Below are positions 25,698 through 34,265 of a stretch of DNA of 64,000 nucleotides, piece after piece; the first letter of the stretch is position 1; every line of letters begins with the position of its first letter. Below the pieces are notes generated by a model. The model ran no database searches. It had not been told where the DNA came from and was given only the letters and a program-made list of their open reading frames with translations. Both the position numbers and the translations under genes were made by a program. Origin of the DNA: Microbacterium timonense (GTDB taxonomy: Bacteria; Actinomycetota; Actinomycetes; Actinomycetales; Microbacteriaceae); NCBI RefSeq assembly GCF_900292075.1, contig NZ_OLMV01000002.1, forward strand, positions 434,001-498,000, given 5' to 3'.

Positions 25698-26702
25698 TCA
25701 GGGTTCGAGCGTGAGCGACGCCGCGATCGGGACGATCTGCTCCCGCAGCGCCATGATCTCCCGGACGTGTTCTTGCAGCCGCTCGTCCTCGGGCAGGTGC
25801 GGCGTCCACTGCGGGACCGGCTGTGCGACGCCGTCGGGCCCCGGGATCACGAACACGCTCAGGCACTGCGTGGTCAGCGTGCGCTCCCCCGGGCTACGGG
25901 GATCGGCCGTCCACACCCGGGTGCTCAGGTGCATGCTGTGCCGGCTCGTGTAGACGATGCGCGCGTCGACCTCGACGAGGTGGCCGATGACGACCGGAGC
26001 GAGGAAGTGGATGCCGCCGGAGTAGACGCCGACCGCGGCACTCGCCTCATCTCCGTCCCTCGCCCAGGCCGCGGCGCACGCGTAGCCGGACTCGTCGATC
26101 CACCGCATGACCGTGCCGCCGTGGGCCTTGCCGCCGAAGTTCACCACCCCCGGCGGGGCGAGGAAGCGGAGCGTCGTGCGCGGGGAGGTGGAGGCATCCG
26201 TGTACTCCTCCGCCAGCATCAGCCGCTTGATCTCGGCGCGCGACTCGATGCGCTCCCGGGCGGCCTCGGCGAGCTTGTGGTCGGACCGCGAGACCGGGCG
26301 CCACTCCGGCACCGCCGTCGGCCGGCCGCCGGCGTCCTTGGCCACGAAGACGAGCATGCACGTCGTGGCCGGCGTGTACACGCGCTCGCTGACCTCGGCG
26401 GACGACACCGTCACGACCACGTGCATGCTCGTGCGGCCCGTGTAGACGATGCGCGCCTGCACCTCGATGAGGCTTCCCGGGGCGATGGGCCGCCGATGCC
26501 GCACGTTCCCGACGTACGCCGTCACGCAGTAGGCGCCTGCCCAGCCGACGGCGCAGGCGTACCCGGCCTTGTCGATCCACTCCATCACGCTGCCCGCGGC
26601 GACGGAGCGTCCGCTCGCGACGATGTCAGCGGGGACCGCCATGAACCGCAGCGTGATGCGGTCATCGCGTCCCGCGGCGCGGGGGTGCGGCGCATCGCTC
26701 AT
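25698..26702 (-). CDS. Acyl-CoA thioesterase, double hotdog
   Basis: A 334-residue protein with two hotdog domains of the acyl-CoA hydrolase (YciA/ACOT) type. The first has AGSVMEWIDKAGYACA near residue 35. The second has GGTVMRWIDESGYACA near residue 195 (catalytic-type Asp in W-I-D in both). Each is followed by a conserved beta strand (IEVQARIVYTGRTSMHV; VEVDARIVYTSRHSMHL). Such enzymes release fatty acids from acyl-CoA and are cytoplasmic. ATG 26702 (MSDAPHPRAAG) is chosen; longer frames are shadows. Single gene, no obvious operon. Confidence 0.88.
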   Translation of the reverse strand: MSDAPHPRAAGRDDRITLRFMAVPADIVASGRSVAAGSVMEWIDKAGYACAVGWAGAYCVTAYVGNVRHRRPIAPGSLIEVQARIVYTGRTSMHVVVTVSSAEVSERVYTPATTCMLVFVAKDAGGRPTAVPEWRPVSRSDHKLAEAARERIESRAEIKRLMLAEEYTDASTSPRTTLRFLAPPGVVNFGGKAHGGTVMRWIDESGYACAAAWARDGDEASAAVGVYSGGIHFLAPVVIGHLVEVDARIVYTSRHSMHLSTRVWTADPRSPGERTLTTQCLSVFVIPGPDGVAQPVPQWTPHLPEDERLQEHVREIMALREQIVPIAASLTLEP

Positions 26703-27328
26703 GCTGTCAGCGTATTGCGGGCAGGGCGGGCGCGTCTGGAGGATGACCGTCGAGGCCGACGCAAGAACCGGCAATCTTTCCCACGGGGCAGAGTCCGAAG
26801 ACCGCCACCTGCGGGCGCGACCGCCGGCAGGCGTGTGCGACAGTGGGCGGACACCCGACGCGCCGTCCGACGCGCCGACGGGGATGCCTGACACGCCGCG
26901 TCGTCGCGCTCGGAGCGTGTCCCGATCGGGAACCCGCAGTCGTGCACGCGTAGCCGCGCCGCTTCCCGATCAGCTGGAATGGTCGGAATCACGGCGGCAG
27001 AAAGGGCATGCCGGGCCGTGGCATCCGTCGCGAAAGTGCTCTCGCGCGCCCACTCGGAGGTCGGGAAGCTGACCGATGTGGAACAGCCGAGCCCATCCGC
27101 CAACCTCCGGCGGAACGCGCAACCTTGGCTCGAGCGCGGCAACGGCCTCTTCGACGTCAGGACCGGAACCTCGGTGCGACACGCAAACGTGCTGCCCCGA
27201 GCCGAGCTTGGGAGACCGCTGAGATGGCACCGCGTGTGCGCGGCCGACAAGATCGTGCGAGCCTGTGCGGGCGCCGACTCCGAGGACCGTCTTCCCAAAG
27301 ACGCAGGTGAAGGAGGGGCCGCATAGAT
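26703..27328. other. 626-bp stretch without an assignable gene
   Basis: Frames on both strands are open for up to about 115 codons, but codon bias is weak and nothing is recognised. A minus-strand frame at 26970-27230 has moderate GC3 and ends with a CPFC motif; it could be a small gene but has no clear ribosome-binding site. The promoter of the thioesterase gene should lie near 26,720-26,760. Confidence 0.4.
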
Positions 27329-27970
27329 CTACTGGAGACGCTTGACGGGAATGGTGGACGCACGGATGAGTGAGGGCTCCAGCGCATCACCCGTGCACCC
27401 ACCGAGACGCAACCAGCGCAGGGCGTGAGCCCGTGCGACCAGGCGGCTGAGGGCGTGGGTGAGCATGGCCTCGGTGCGTTCGGCGGGGGTGAAGTCGTCG
27501 CCGTCGAACTCGGAGAAGGCGGAAATGGCGACTTGCGCTTTACTGGGCACCATGTCCACGGCGATCGCGATGAGGCGCAGTTGTTCGATCGCTCTTGTCG
27601 CGCCGACCGCGCCGTACCCCACGAAAGTCACTGCCTTGTCGTTCCACTCGTGAAACAGATAGTCGATCGCGTTCTTCAGGGAAGCAGGCGGAGCGTGATT
27701 GTATTCAGGCGTCACGAAGACGAATCCGTCGTAGGCCGCAATGACTTTCGACCATGCGCGCGTGTGCTCGTGGGCATACTTCTGCTTCACAGCCTGGATG
27801 GGCTCGTCCAGCATGGGAAGCGGGTGATCCGCGAGGTCCAACAACTCGTACTCGGCGTCGCCCCTCTCAAGGGCACGGTTCAGTACCCACTGCGCCACCA
27901 CCGGTCCTCGCCGTTGTGGACGAACCGACGCGATGACTATCGCGATTCGTATCATCGCACTCGGTCCCAT
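27329..27970 (-). CDS. NADPH-dependent FMN reductase family protein
   Basis: A 213-residue flavodoxin-fold reductase (SsuE/ChrR group). It begins IAIVIASVRPQRRGPVVAQW (phosphate loop of FMN binding near residue 15) and contains FVTPEYNHAPPASLKNAIDY, the signature of the family. It would reduce FMN with NAD(P)H, possibly supplying reduced flavin to the monooxygenases of the island, or reduce quinones. AAGGAGG lies 8 bases before ATG 27970, which fixes the start. It follows the SnoaL-like gene by about 95 bases on the same strand. Confidence 0.9.
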   Translation of the reverse strand: MGPSAMIRIAIVIASVRPQRRGPVVAQWVLNRALERGDAEYELLDLADHPLPMLDEPIQAVKQKYAHEHTRAWSKVIAAYDGFVFVTPEYNHAPPASLKNAIDYLFHEWNDKAVTFVGYGAVGATRAIEQLRLIAIAVDMVPSKAQVAISAFSEFDGDDFTPAERTEAMLTHALSRLVARAHALRWLRLGGCTGDALEPSLIRASTIPVKRLQ

Positions 27971-28064
27971 GTCAGTCTCCTCCTTGGATGATTCATCGAC
28001 CGGCCCTACCGAACACGTCGCTCGGGAGCCGGATTCATCCGACAGCGCCGGGGGGATCGTCGCG

Positions 28065-28874
28065 TCAACGCCCGGCATCGACGGAATCCGGTCTGAGCGC
28101 CGGGATGTCCCAGTGCTCTACGATTCGGCGATCAACCACGCGGAAGATGTCGACGCCAAGGCCGGTCAGATCGCCGAGGCGGACGCGCTCGAGGAACCAC
28201 ACCAGATCACCTTCGGCGACAGTGACGAGCACTGTGAAGTGCGGTCTGAACTCATCGGGAAGTCCGCCGACTTCCTCCAGGGATCGGCGGAGGGCCTCAG
28301 TTCCGTCGGGAATCATCTCGTTGTGCTGGTAGTAGACCTCTCCCCAGTGCTCAGCCACGACGGCATGGTCGAACTCGAGGAATCGCGCGAATGCGGCAGA
28401 CGCGATCTCGCGGTTCATCGCTGTCGTGGCGGGGTTCCTGTCCCCCGCAGCATAAGCGCCATGGTAGGCATCGCTGAACACCGACCGCCCGCTCACCGTG
28501 CTCGACGGCACGGCGACGTGGAGCTGCCAGTGCTCCGCTACCTGCTCGTCGACGAAGCGGAAGAACTCACACCAGGACTCACCGCTGAACTCGTCGCGGG
28601 GATCCGCTGACGCCTGCCAGTGCACGGCGACGAAATCGCCATCAGACACGCTGCGCTTCACCGTCGCGACCGCTCCGGGAAGACGAGCTTGCAGCTCGAG
28701 GTAAAGCTGACGCGCTCCGGCCGGCCCATCTCTCAAGGGCTCGGGGGAGCCGTGATGGCGCGCATCCGGCCGGAAGATCGCGTCGAGGACGTCGCTCTCG
28801 ACGTGGAGTCGTCCGGCCGTCAGAGCGTCGTAGATGCCCAGTACCGACTGACGGCGGCGTTCGGATTCGAGCAT
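28065..28874 (-). CDS. Tandem SnoaL-like / NTF2-fold protein
   Basis: A 269-residue protein made of two SnoaL-like (NTF2-fold) repeats. Repeat one is about residues 5-125, ending EQVAEHWQLHVAV. Repeat two is about residues 145-262, ending RRIVEHWDIPALR. Each carries the typical H-x-W/F and terminal E-H-W signature of polyketide-cyclase-like proteins. These fold types serve as isomerases, hydratases or cyclases for small ring compounds. It sits between the FAD hydroxylase and the flavin reductase on the same strand. Function within the pathway is unknown. Confidence 0.8.
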   Translation of the reverse strand: MLESERRRQSVLGIYDALTAGRLHVESDVLDAIFRPDARHHGSPEPLRDGPAGARQLYLELQARLPGAVATVKRSVSDGDFVAVHWQASADPRDEFSGESWCEFFRFVDEQVAEHWQLHVAVPSSTVSGRSVFSDAYHGAYAAGDRNPATTAMNREIASAAFARFLEFDHAVVAEHWGEVYYQHNEMIPDGTEALRRSLEEVGGLPDEFRPHFTVLVTVAEGDLVWFLERVRLGDLTGLGVDIFRVVDRRIVEHWDIPALRPDSVDAGR

Positions 28875-29043
28875 GAGCTGTGATCTCCGGTGATAATCAG
28901 GGTTGGCATCGTCTCTCCTCCCCCTCTGCCTCAACGTTAGGGAGATGGAATCCCGCGACTTCAAATCGATCGAGCGAAGAAGTGCCGGTTTTTCACGGAT
29001 GCAAGGTCGGGGTCGAGCCATCGCGTCCGAACCCGGAGCGGTG

Positions 29044-30690
29044 TCAGCGTGCCGACCACGATGCGTGGCCCGTGACGATGTCCAGCAGCCGGTCGATCTC
29101 AGCGGGCAGCTCGTCGCCGCGCCACACCACGTGATGATCGGACCGCACGAGGGCTGCGTTGCGTACGTATTGCTCGATGAGCCCCGGGATGTCCTCCTCG
29201 CTGGGGATGAACTCGTCCAGCGGGATGCCACGCTCGGCGGCGCGGTCGACAAGCGCTGCGGCATCCAGCCCGCCGAAGTTGAGCAGCGTGAAGCCGAGTC
29301 CGAAGTGGTCGTACAGCGATGTCCCATCGGTCAGCCAGCGATGCGGGGCGCGGTTGCCCGGAGCCGCACTGGGGGTGTAGTCCGCAAAAGTGGGTGGCGG
29401 CTCTTCTGTCCCGTCGCGCCAGATGATCGGAGAGAGCGAGTATCGATACCCGAGCTGGCCGCCCATTCTCTTGAACTGGACCATCTTCTTGTCCAGGATG
29501 TCGTTCTTCACCGCTTCCCGGACGGCCGCGCCCTCAGCGCCGGGCGCTTCGATACCCGGCCGGACGAGTTCGATCGCGCCGAGGGCATGATTGGCTTCCG
29601 ACCCGAGCTGGATGAAGCGCACGGCTTCCCGGCGGTCGATGCTGTAGCTGGGCAGGAGGCCGGGGCCGCCCCATCCGTCGACGAGCGCGGCGAGCTTCCA
29701 ACCCAGGTCGGCGGAGTCGCCGATCCCGCTGTTCATGCCGAAGCCGCCCTGCGGCGAGACCAGGTGCGCGGCGTCGCCGGCGAGCGCGACCCGACCGAAA
29801 TCGAAGCGCGGGGCCAGCAGGGACCGCTGAGAGAAGGCGCCGCCGCTCAACGGCTCGAGATCGATCTCCTGGCCGACGGCCTTGACGATGAGTTCCCTCA
29901 CTTGCTCCCAGTCGTCGCCGTCGACACCGTCGGGCACGGGCCCCGCGAAGTACTGCCACGTGTCGGGACCCTGAGCCGTGATGAGGTCGCTGCCTCGGTC
30001 CTCGTTGTAGATGTAGACCATCGACACGACCGGGCCGGCTCCGTTCGCCCAGACATCCTTGAGCTGCGTCGACCGGAAGTGCCACGACGTGCTGGGGGCG
30101 AGGTTCGGGTTGCCCTCGAGGCGGACGTTCAGGACGTCGCGACGCAGGTGCCCGCGGCTACCGTCGGTGATGACGAGGAACTGTCCGCGGACCTGGTACT
30201 CGCCGTCCGGGCCGGTGACGGTCAGCGTGACGCCGTCTTCGTCCTGCACGAAGGTCTCGGCTTCGGAGACGTTCCGATAATCGATCTCGGGTAGTTGCGC
30301 GACCCGCTCCCACATGGTCTTCTCGATGCCTTCGTTCGGCGCCCACTCGGCCAGCTCGGCGGCGAAGGGGAGCGGCTCCTTCCACTCATACGAGTTGGGA
30401 AGGTTTAGGATCAGCTCCCCGTTCAGCCGGGTCACGAACGAGACGTCGCGGCGGACGTCGTCGGGAACCGGGTCGTTCGCGCGGAGGGCATCGGCGATTC
30501 CCCAGCGCCGGAAGTGCTCCATCGACCGAACGTTCGTCATGTTGGTCCTGAGCAGGAACGGCTTGCCTCGCTCGCGACGCTCTATGACGATGCTCCCCAC
30601 ACCCCTGAGCGCAAGGTCGATGGCGAGCGAGCTGCCGACGGGGCCGCCTCCCGCGATGATGACGGGCGCGTCATACGTCTGTTCACCCAT
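29044..30690 (-). CDS. FAD-dependent aromatic monooxygenase (PHBH/MhpA type)
   Basis: A 548-residue class A flavoprotein hydroxylase. It has the N-terminal dinucleotide fold IIAGGGPVGSSLAIDL, the DG-type motif VITDGSRGHLRR, the GD motif ALAGDAAHLVSPQGGFGMNS, and a C-terminal extension of about 170 residues as in 3-(3-hydroxyphenyl)propionate hydroxylases. It inserts oxygen ortho or para to a phenolic hydroxyl using NAD(P)H. ATG 30690 (MGEQTYDAPV) is taken as start, with GAGAAGAGG upstream; a frame to 30729 adds 13 residues. It diverges from the eugenol-hydroxylase-like gene and shares the motif-containing promoter region. Confidence 0.88.
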   Translation of the reverse strand: MGEQTYDAPVIIAGGGPVGSSLAIDLALRGVGSIVIERRERGKPFLLRTNMTNVRSMEHFRRWGIADALRANDPVPDDVRRDVSFVTRLNGELILNLPNSYEWKEPLPFAAELAEWAPNEGIEKTMWERVAQLPEIDYRNVSEAETFVQDEDGVTLTVTGPDGEYQVRGQFLVITDGSRGHLRRDVLNVRLEGNPNLAPSTSWHFRSTQLKDVWANGAGPVVSMVYIYNEDRGSDLITAQGPDTWQYFAGPVPDGVDGDDWEQVRELIVKAVGQEIDLEPLSGGAFSQRSLLAPRFDFGRVALAGDAAHLVSPQGGFGMNSGIGDSADLGWKLAALVDGWGGPGLLPSYSIDRREAVRFIQLGSEANHALGAIELVRPGIEAPGAEGAAVREAVKNDILDKKMVQFKRMGGQLGYRYSLSPIIWRDGTEEPPPTFADYTPSAAPGNRAPHRWLTDGTSLYDHFGLGFTLLNFGGLDAAALVDRAAERGIPLDEFIPSEEDIPGLIEQYVRNAALVRSDHHVVWRGDELPAEIDRLLDIVTGHASWSAR

Positions 30691-30790
30691 GGCGACCTCT
30701 TCTCCTATGAAGCTGGTGGGCATCCGCACGGCCTCGCCGTAGCGCCCGAAGGGTATACATCCATTCTTAGCACAATTCCCGGAATAGGAT

Positions 30791-30800
30791 AATGTTGGAC
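30791..30800. promoter_or_regulatory. Island motif GTCCAACATT (minus strand), perfect copy
   Basis: Plus-strand AATGTTGGAC lies 48 bases before the VAO-family gene start and also upstream of the divergent FAD hydroxylase. It overlaps a TATAAT-like GATAAT. It is one of at least eight copies of GTCC(A/G)ACATT in the island and a candidate GntR operator. Confidence 0.6.
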
Positions 30801-30847
30801 CGACCGCGGCCGCGGATCAGCACGACTCGATGAAGAGGAGCAGCAAG

Positions 30848-32356
30848 ATGGAAGCCCGAGTAGGCGCAGATGCAATCGAAGCGGCGATCAACGCGCTCAG
30901 GGCCGCACTCGGCTCCGACGCTGTCATCGCAGACCGGGACCAACTGAACGAGTTCAGGGATCCCTTCTACGTCCTCGGCGATGACAGCCACGACGTCTCG
31001 GCGGCGGTCTTCCCGGTCTCCGTCGAAGAGGTGCAGTCGGTCGTGCGGATCGCGAACGAGCACAAGGTGCCGCTGTGGACCGTGAGCCAGGGTCGCAACT
31101 ACGGCTATGGCGGGGCGGCACCCCGGGTCAAGGGTTCGATCCTCGTCAATCTCTCGAAGATGAATCGGATCCTGGAGATCAACGAGGAGCTGGGCTACGC
31201 CGTCGTCGAACCCGGCGTCCGCTGGTTCGACCTCGTGGATGCCCTCGAAGCTGCCGGAGGCAAGTGGTGGTCCTCGATCCCGGACCTGGGGTGGGGATCG
31301 GTCATCGGCAACAGCCTGGAGTACGGCCGGGGCCACACGCGCTTCGGGTCGCACGGACACAACATCGCGGGGATGGAGGTTGTGCTCCCGAACGGCGAGG
31401 TGATGCGCACCGGCATGGGCGCGATGACGGGGAACAAGGCGTGGCATGCCTACCCGTTCTCGTACGGCCCGACCGTCGACGGGCTCTTCATGCAGTCGAG
31501 CATGGGAATCGTCACGCGGATCGGGTGGCGGCTCATGCCCCGACCCGAGAAGTACGCCTCGTGCTGGGTGCACTTCGACGGCGACGAGATCATCGTCCCG
31601 GTCATCGACGCGATGCGAGAGCTTCAGCTCGACGAAACCATCAACAACTACCCGTTCCTGGGGCGAGGCGTCTCGGCGAATGCTGAAGGACAGCCTGACC
31701 TGGATCCGAACAGCCAGAAATGGGCCCTCCGATTCGCGCTCTACGGCTACGAGGAGATCGTGGAGGCGAAGTGGCGGATCGTCGAGCGGGTGCTGGGATC
31801 GATCCCGGGCGTCGAAATCGGAAGGAAGGTGTACGACGGCACCGATCGGGTCGGCCCTGACAAGGGCATCCACGACGACCGGGTCCAGGCCGGGATCCCG
31901 GGCATGGAACTGCTCGACCTGTACAAGGTCCCGTTCGGCCCGGACACCGGCCACCTCGACTTCTCCCCCATCGGCCCCCTCATCGGCTCAGAGGTGCTGA
32001 AGATGGTCCGGCAGGTCCAGAAGTTGTACGACGAGTTCGGCGAGCCCTACGCGGCCGGATGCATGCTGCTTCCGACGAGCATCATCGTCGTATCGGTCAT
32101 GTTCTTCGATCCGAAGGACAAGGAGAAGACCCTTCGCATGTTCGAGAACTTCGACCCGATGCTGGCGAAGATGAAGAGCGAGGGCTACGGGCTCTACCGC
32201 ACCGGCATCTACAAGATGGATGCCGTCGCCGACACCTTCGACTTCAACGACCACGCTCTCCGCCGGTTCGTCGAGACCATCAAAGACGCTGTCGACCCGA
32301 ACGGAGTGCTCCAGCCGGGCAAGCAGGGCATCTGGCCGCAGGCGTATCGCGGTTAG
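30848..32356 (+). CDS. VAO-family flavoprotein, eugenol hydroxylase / 4-cresol dehydrogenase-like
   Basis: A 502-residue FAD oxidoreductase of the vanillyl-alcohol oxidase family. The N-terminal FAD-binding domain contains VSQGRNYGYGGAAPRVKGS and PDLGWGSVIGNSLEYG, whose Asp corresponds to the catalytic Asp of VAO. His369 in TGHLDFSPIGP corresponds to the His that holds FAD covalently in VAO and EUGO. The family oxidises para-alkylphenols (4-cresol, eugenol, vanillyl alcohol) at the benzylic carbon. ATG 30848 is preferred to 30830 because GAGGAGC lies 8 bases upstream. A perfect terminator hairpin follows the stop. Confidence 0.87.
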   Translation: MEARVGADAIEAAINALRAALGSDAVIADRDQLNEFRDPFYVLGDDSHDVSAAVFPVSVEEVQSVVRIANEHKVPLWTVSQGRNYGYGGAAPRVKGSILVNLSKMNRILEINEELGYAVVEPGVRWFDLVDALEAAGGKWWSSIPDLGWGSVIGNSLEYGRGHTRFGSHGHNIAGMEVVLPNGEVMRTGMGAMTGNKAWHAYPFSYGPTVDGLFMQSSMGIVTRIGWRLMPRPEKYASCWVHFDGDEIIVPVIDAMRELQLDETINNYPFLGRGVSANAEGQPDLDPNSQKWALRFALYGYEEIVEAKWRIVERVLGSIPGVEIGRKVYDGTDRVGPDKGIHDDRVQAGIPGMELLDLYKVPFGPDTGHLDFSPIGPLIGSEVLKMVRQVQKLYDEFGEPYAAGCMLLPTSIIVVSVMFFDPKDKEKTLRMFENFDPMLAKMKSEGYGLYRTGIYKMDAVADTFDFNDHALRRFVETIKDAVDPNGVLQPGKQGIWPQAYRG

Positions 32357-32364
32357 CCGCATCC

Positions 32365-32400
32365 CGCGACCGCCGGATCCGAAGGGATCCGGCGGTCGCG
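32365..32400. terminator. Bidirectional terminator hairpin, 16-bp perfect stem
   Basis: CGCGACCGCCGGATCC pairs with GGATCCGGCGGTCGCG around a GAAG tetraloop, between the convergent VAO-like gene (stop 32356) and zinc dehydrogenase gene (stop 32402). A TTC follows on the plus strand. It serves both transcripts. Confidence 0.85.
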
Positions 32401-32401
32401 T

Positions 32402-33577
32402 TCACGGTACGTGGATCATGACCTTCGCTGCCGACTTCTCCGTGGCTCGGTTGACGGCCTCGACTGCTCTGTCGAGAGGGAACCGGTCGGTGATGATAGG
32501 CCGGAGGTCGATTCGTCCTGCTGAATGGAGAGCGACAACGGGTTCGACACCTCCGATGTTGCCGATGGAGCCGTAGATGCTGGCGCCCTTCACCATGTAA
32601 GCCATGGTCTGGAGAGGCACACTGCCACCCTGGGAACCCAGGAGCACCACCTTGCCGCCCACGGCGAGTGACCTCTCGATCTGGGGCAGGACAGCGCCGG
32701 CGGCCCCTGCCGCCTCGATCGCCATGTCCACACCGTTGCCACCCGTGCGCTCGAGGGTGACCTCCCCGGCGGCCGTCCCCGCCTCGCTGAGGGCACGAAC
32801 ATCGAAGGCTTCGTCAGCGCCCAGCCGGAGCGCGAGCTCTGCGCGGGCGGGATTCGTCGCGAACGCCAGCACGGATGCCGCCCCGGCGGCACGGGCGAGG
32901 GCGATGGCCGCCAGGCCGATGGCACCGCATCCGTGCACGGCCACCGTCGCGCCGGGCTGGACGCCGCCCGCCCTCGCGAACATGCCCAGGTAGGCGACGG
33001 AGGCGGGCTCGCAGAGAGCCCCGATCTCGTAGATGTCGGACTCGCTGAACCGTTCACGCAAGCCGGCGAGGGGAACCACATTGGATTCGCGGGACAGCAC
33101 GTACTCCGCCATGCCGCCGTCGATGCTGAAGCCCTGGTCCTCGGCATCTGTGCAGTGGCTGGGGAGACCCGCGCGACAGGCGCTGCAGACACCGCAGTAC
33201 TGCAGGGTGTGTACGGCGACCGGATCGCCCGGACGGACCGAGCGCACGGCCGCACCGACCTCCGCGACTTCCCCCGCGAGTTCGTGACCCGGCACGAGAG
33301 GCAGCCGCACACGGTAGGGAAGAAGCACGTACCCGTCGGCGTCGGTCTCGAACAGGTGCGCGTCCGATCCGCAGATCCCGACCGCGCGCACGCGGACGAG
33401 TACGTCATGAGGATGGCGGATGCTGGGGACCTCGCGCTGTCCGACGCTCCATCGGGGGCTGCGCCACGCCAGGCTGGCGTTCCTGGTCCACCGGCCTTCT
33501 CGTTCCTGCGCAGAGAGCTCAGCATCGGGTCTCGGATCCCACTCACCGGCAACCTCGACTACCTTCATCCGGCCCAT
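32402..33577 (-). CDS. Zinc-dependent alcohol dehydrogenase (MDR family)
   Basis: A 391-residue medium-chain dehydrogenase. The catalytic zinc Cys is in VGICGSDAHLF and the zinc His/Glu in PGHELAGEV. The structural zinc Cys cluster is YCGVCSACRAGLPSHC, and the NAD(P)-binding fold is AVHGCGAIGLAAIALA. An N-terminal extension of about 40 residues (GEWDPRPDAELSAQE) is shared with the paralogue at 43886 and is unusual for MDR enzymes. ATG 33577 has GAGGGGG upstream. It likely oxidises an alcohol made by the VAO-like enzyme. It is divergent from the cupin gene. Confidence 0.88.
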   Translation of the reverse strand: MGRMKVVEVAGEWDPRPDAELSAQEREGRWTRNASLAWRSPRWSVGQREVPSIRHPHDVLVRVRAVGICGSDAHLFETDADGYVLLPYRVRLPLVPGHELAGEVAEVGAAVRSVRPGDPVAVHTLQYCGVCSACRAGLPSHCTDAEDQGFSIDGGMAEYVLSRESNVVPLAGLRERFSESDIYEIGALCEPASVAYLGMFARAGGVQPGATVAVHGCGAIGLAAIALARAAGAASVLAFATNPARAELALRLGADEAFDVRALSEAGTAAGEVTLERTGGNGVDMAIEAAGAAGAVLPQIERSLAVGGKVVLLGSQGGSVPLQTMAYMVKGASIYGSIGNIGGVEPVVALHSAGRIDLRPIITDRFPLDRAVEAVNRATEKSAAKVMIHVP

Positions 33578-33609
33578 CCGGGCCCCCTCTCGACATCCAT
33601 AAGGCAAAC

Positions 33610-33619
33610 AACCGACATT
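33610..33619. promoter_or_regulatory. Island motif, 8/10 copy (AACCGACATT)
   Basis: This copy lies between the divergent zinc dehydrogenase (start 33577) and cupin (start 33677) genes. CCGACATTA is identical to nine bases of the copy at 52147. The TATTATGG just downstream could be part of a -10 region. Confidence 0.45.
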
Positions 33620-33676
33620 AACTATTATGGAATCTATCCGGCCGAGTGGCCGATTCAATCAATCGAAGGAGATCGA

Positions 33677-34213
33677 ATGAAGGTCCGCCGAGTCGTCACG
33701 GGTCTGGACGAGCAGGGTCGCAGCTGCGTGGTCCAGGACGGACCCGCCCCCCGTACCCACGACTTCGTCCATATCCCTGGGTTCAGCAACACCGTGGTGT
33801 GGGCGCTCGCCGACAACTCCGCACCGGCGGCGTCGCCGCAGGACATCACGACCGCCCTGTCGTCCCTGATGCCCTCCGACGGGGCGTCTGCGCTCACGAT
33901 CGTCCAGTTCCCTCCGGTGGGGACGATGGAGACGGTGGACGGCGCCCAGGCCGCGGAGGAGCAGGCCCGTGAACTTCCCGGGCTCGCCGAGACCTTCGAT
34001 CCCAGGCGGCCCGGCTTCCACACGACGCAGACGATCGATTACCAGATCGTGCTCAGCGGCGAGCTCTGGCTGGGCCTGGAGTCCGGTGAGGAGACCTTGG
34101 TGAGGCAGGGAGATGTGGTTATCCAGAACAGGACGAGCCACGCGTGGACGAACCGCGCGCAGCAGCCTGCGATCCTCGCCGCCGTGTCGATCGGGGTGAG
34201 AGCCGATAACTGA
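33677..34213 (+). CDS. Cupin domain-containing protein
   Basis: A 178-residue protein with one cupin domain in its C-terminal half (about residues 115-170: IDYQIVLSGELWLGLESGEE, then GDVVIQNRTSHAWTN, with the H-x-W and the Glu of the metal site partly conserved). The N-terminal half (VVTGLDEQGRSCVVQDGPAP) is typical of small cupins found in aromatic catabolic clusters, some called ring-cleavage or isomerase-like. GAAGGAG precedes ATG 33677; longer frames run through the divergent gene. The reaction is unknown. Confidence 0.85.
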   Translation: MKVRRVVTGLDEQGRSCVVQDGPAPRTHDFVHIPGFSNTVVWALADNSAPAASPQDITTALSSLMPSDGASALTIVQFPPVGTMETVDGAQAAEEQARELPGLAETFDPRRPGFHTTQTIDYQIVLSGELWLGLESGEETLVRQGDVVIQNRTSHAWTNRAQQPAILAAVSIGVRADN

Positions 34214-34222
34214 CCGGCATGG

Positions 34223-34260
34223 GGAAGGGGGTGTCGCTGACCTGAGCGACACCCCCTTCC
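34223..34260. terminator. Bidirectional terminator hairpin, 16-bp perfect stem
   Basis: GGAAGGGGGTGTCGCT pairs with AGCGACACCCCCTTCC around GACCTG and is followed by TTTCG. It lies between the convergent cupin gene (stop 34213) and monooxygenase fusion gene (stop 34266). Confidence 0.88.
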
Positions 34261-34265
34261 TTTCG

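Noticed and set aside
28903-30294. 463-codon plus-strand frame opposite the FAD hydroxylase
   Set aside because: No domain, no ribosome-binding site; the opposite frame has all flavoprotein motifs.
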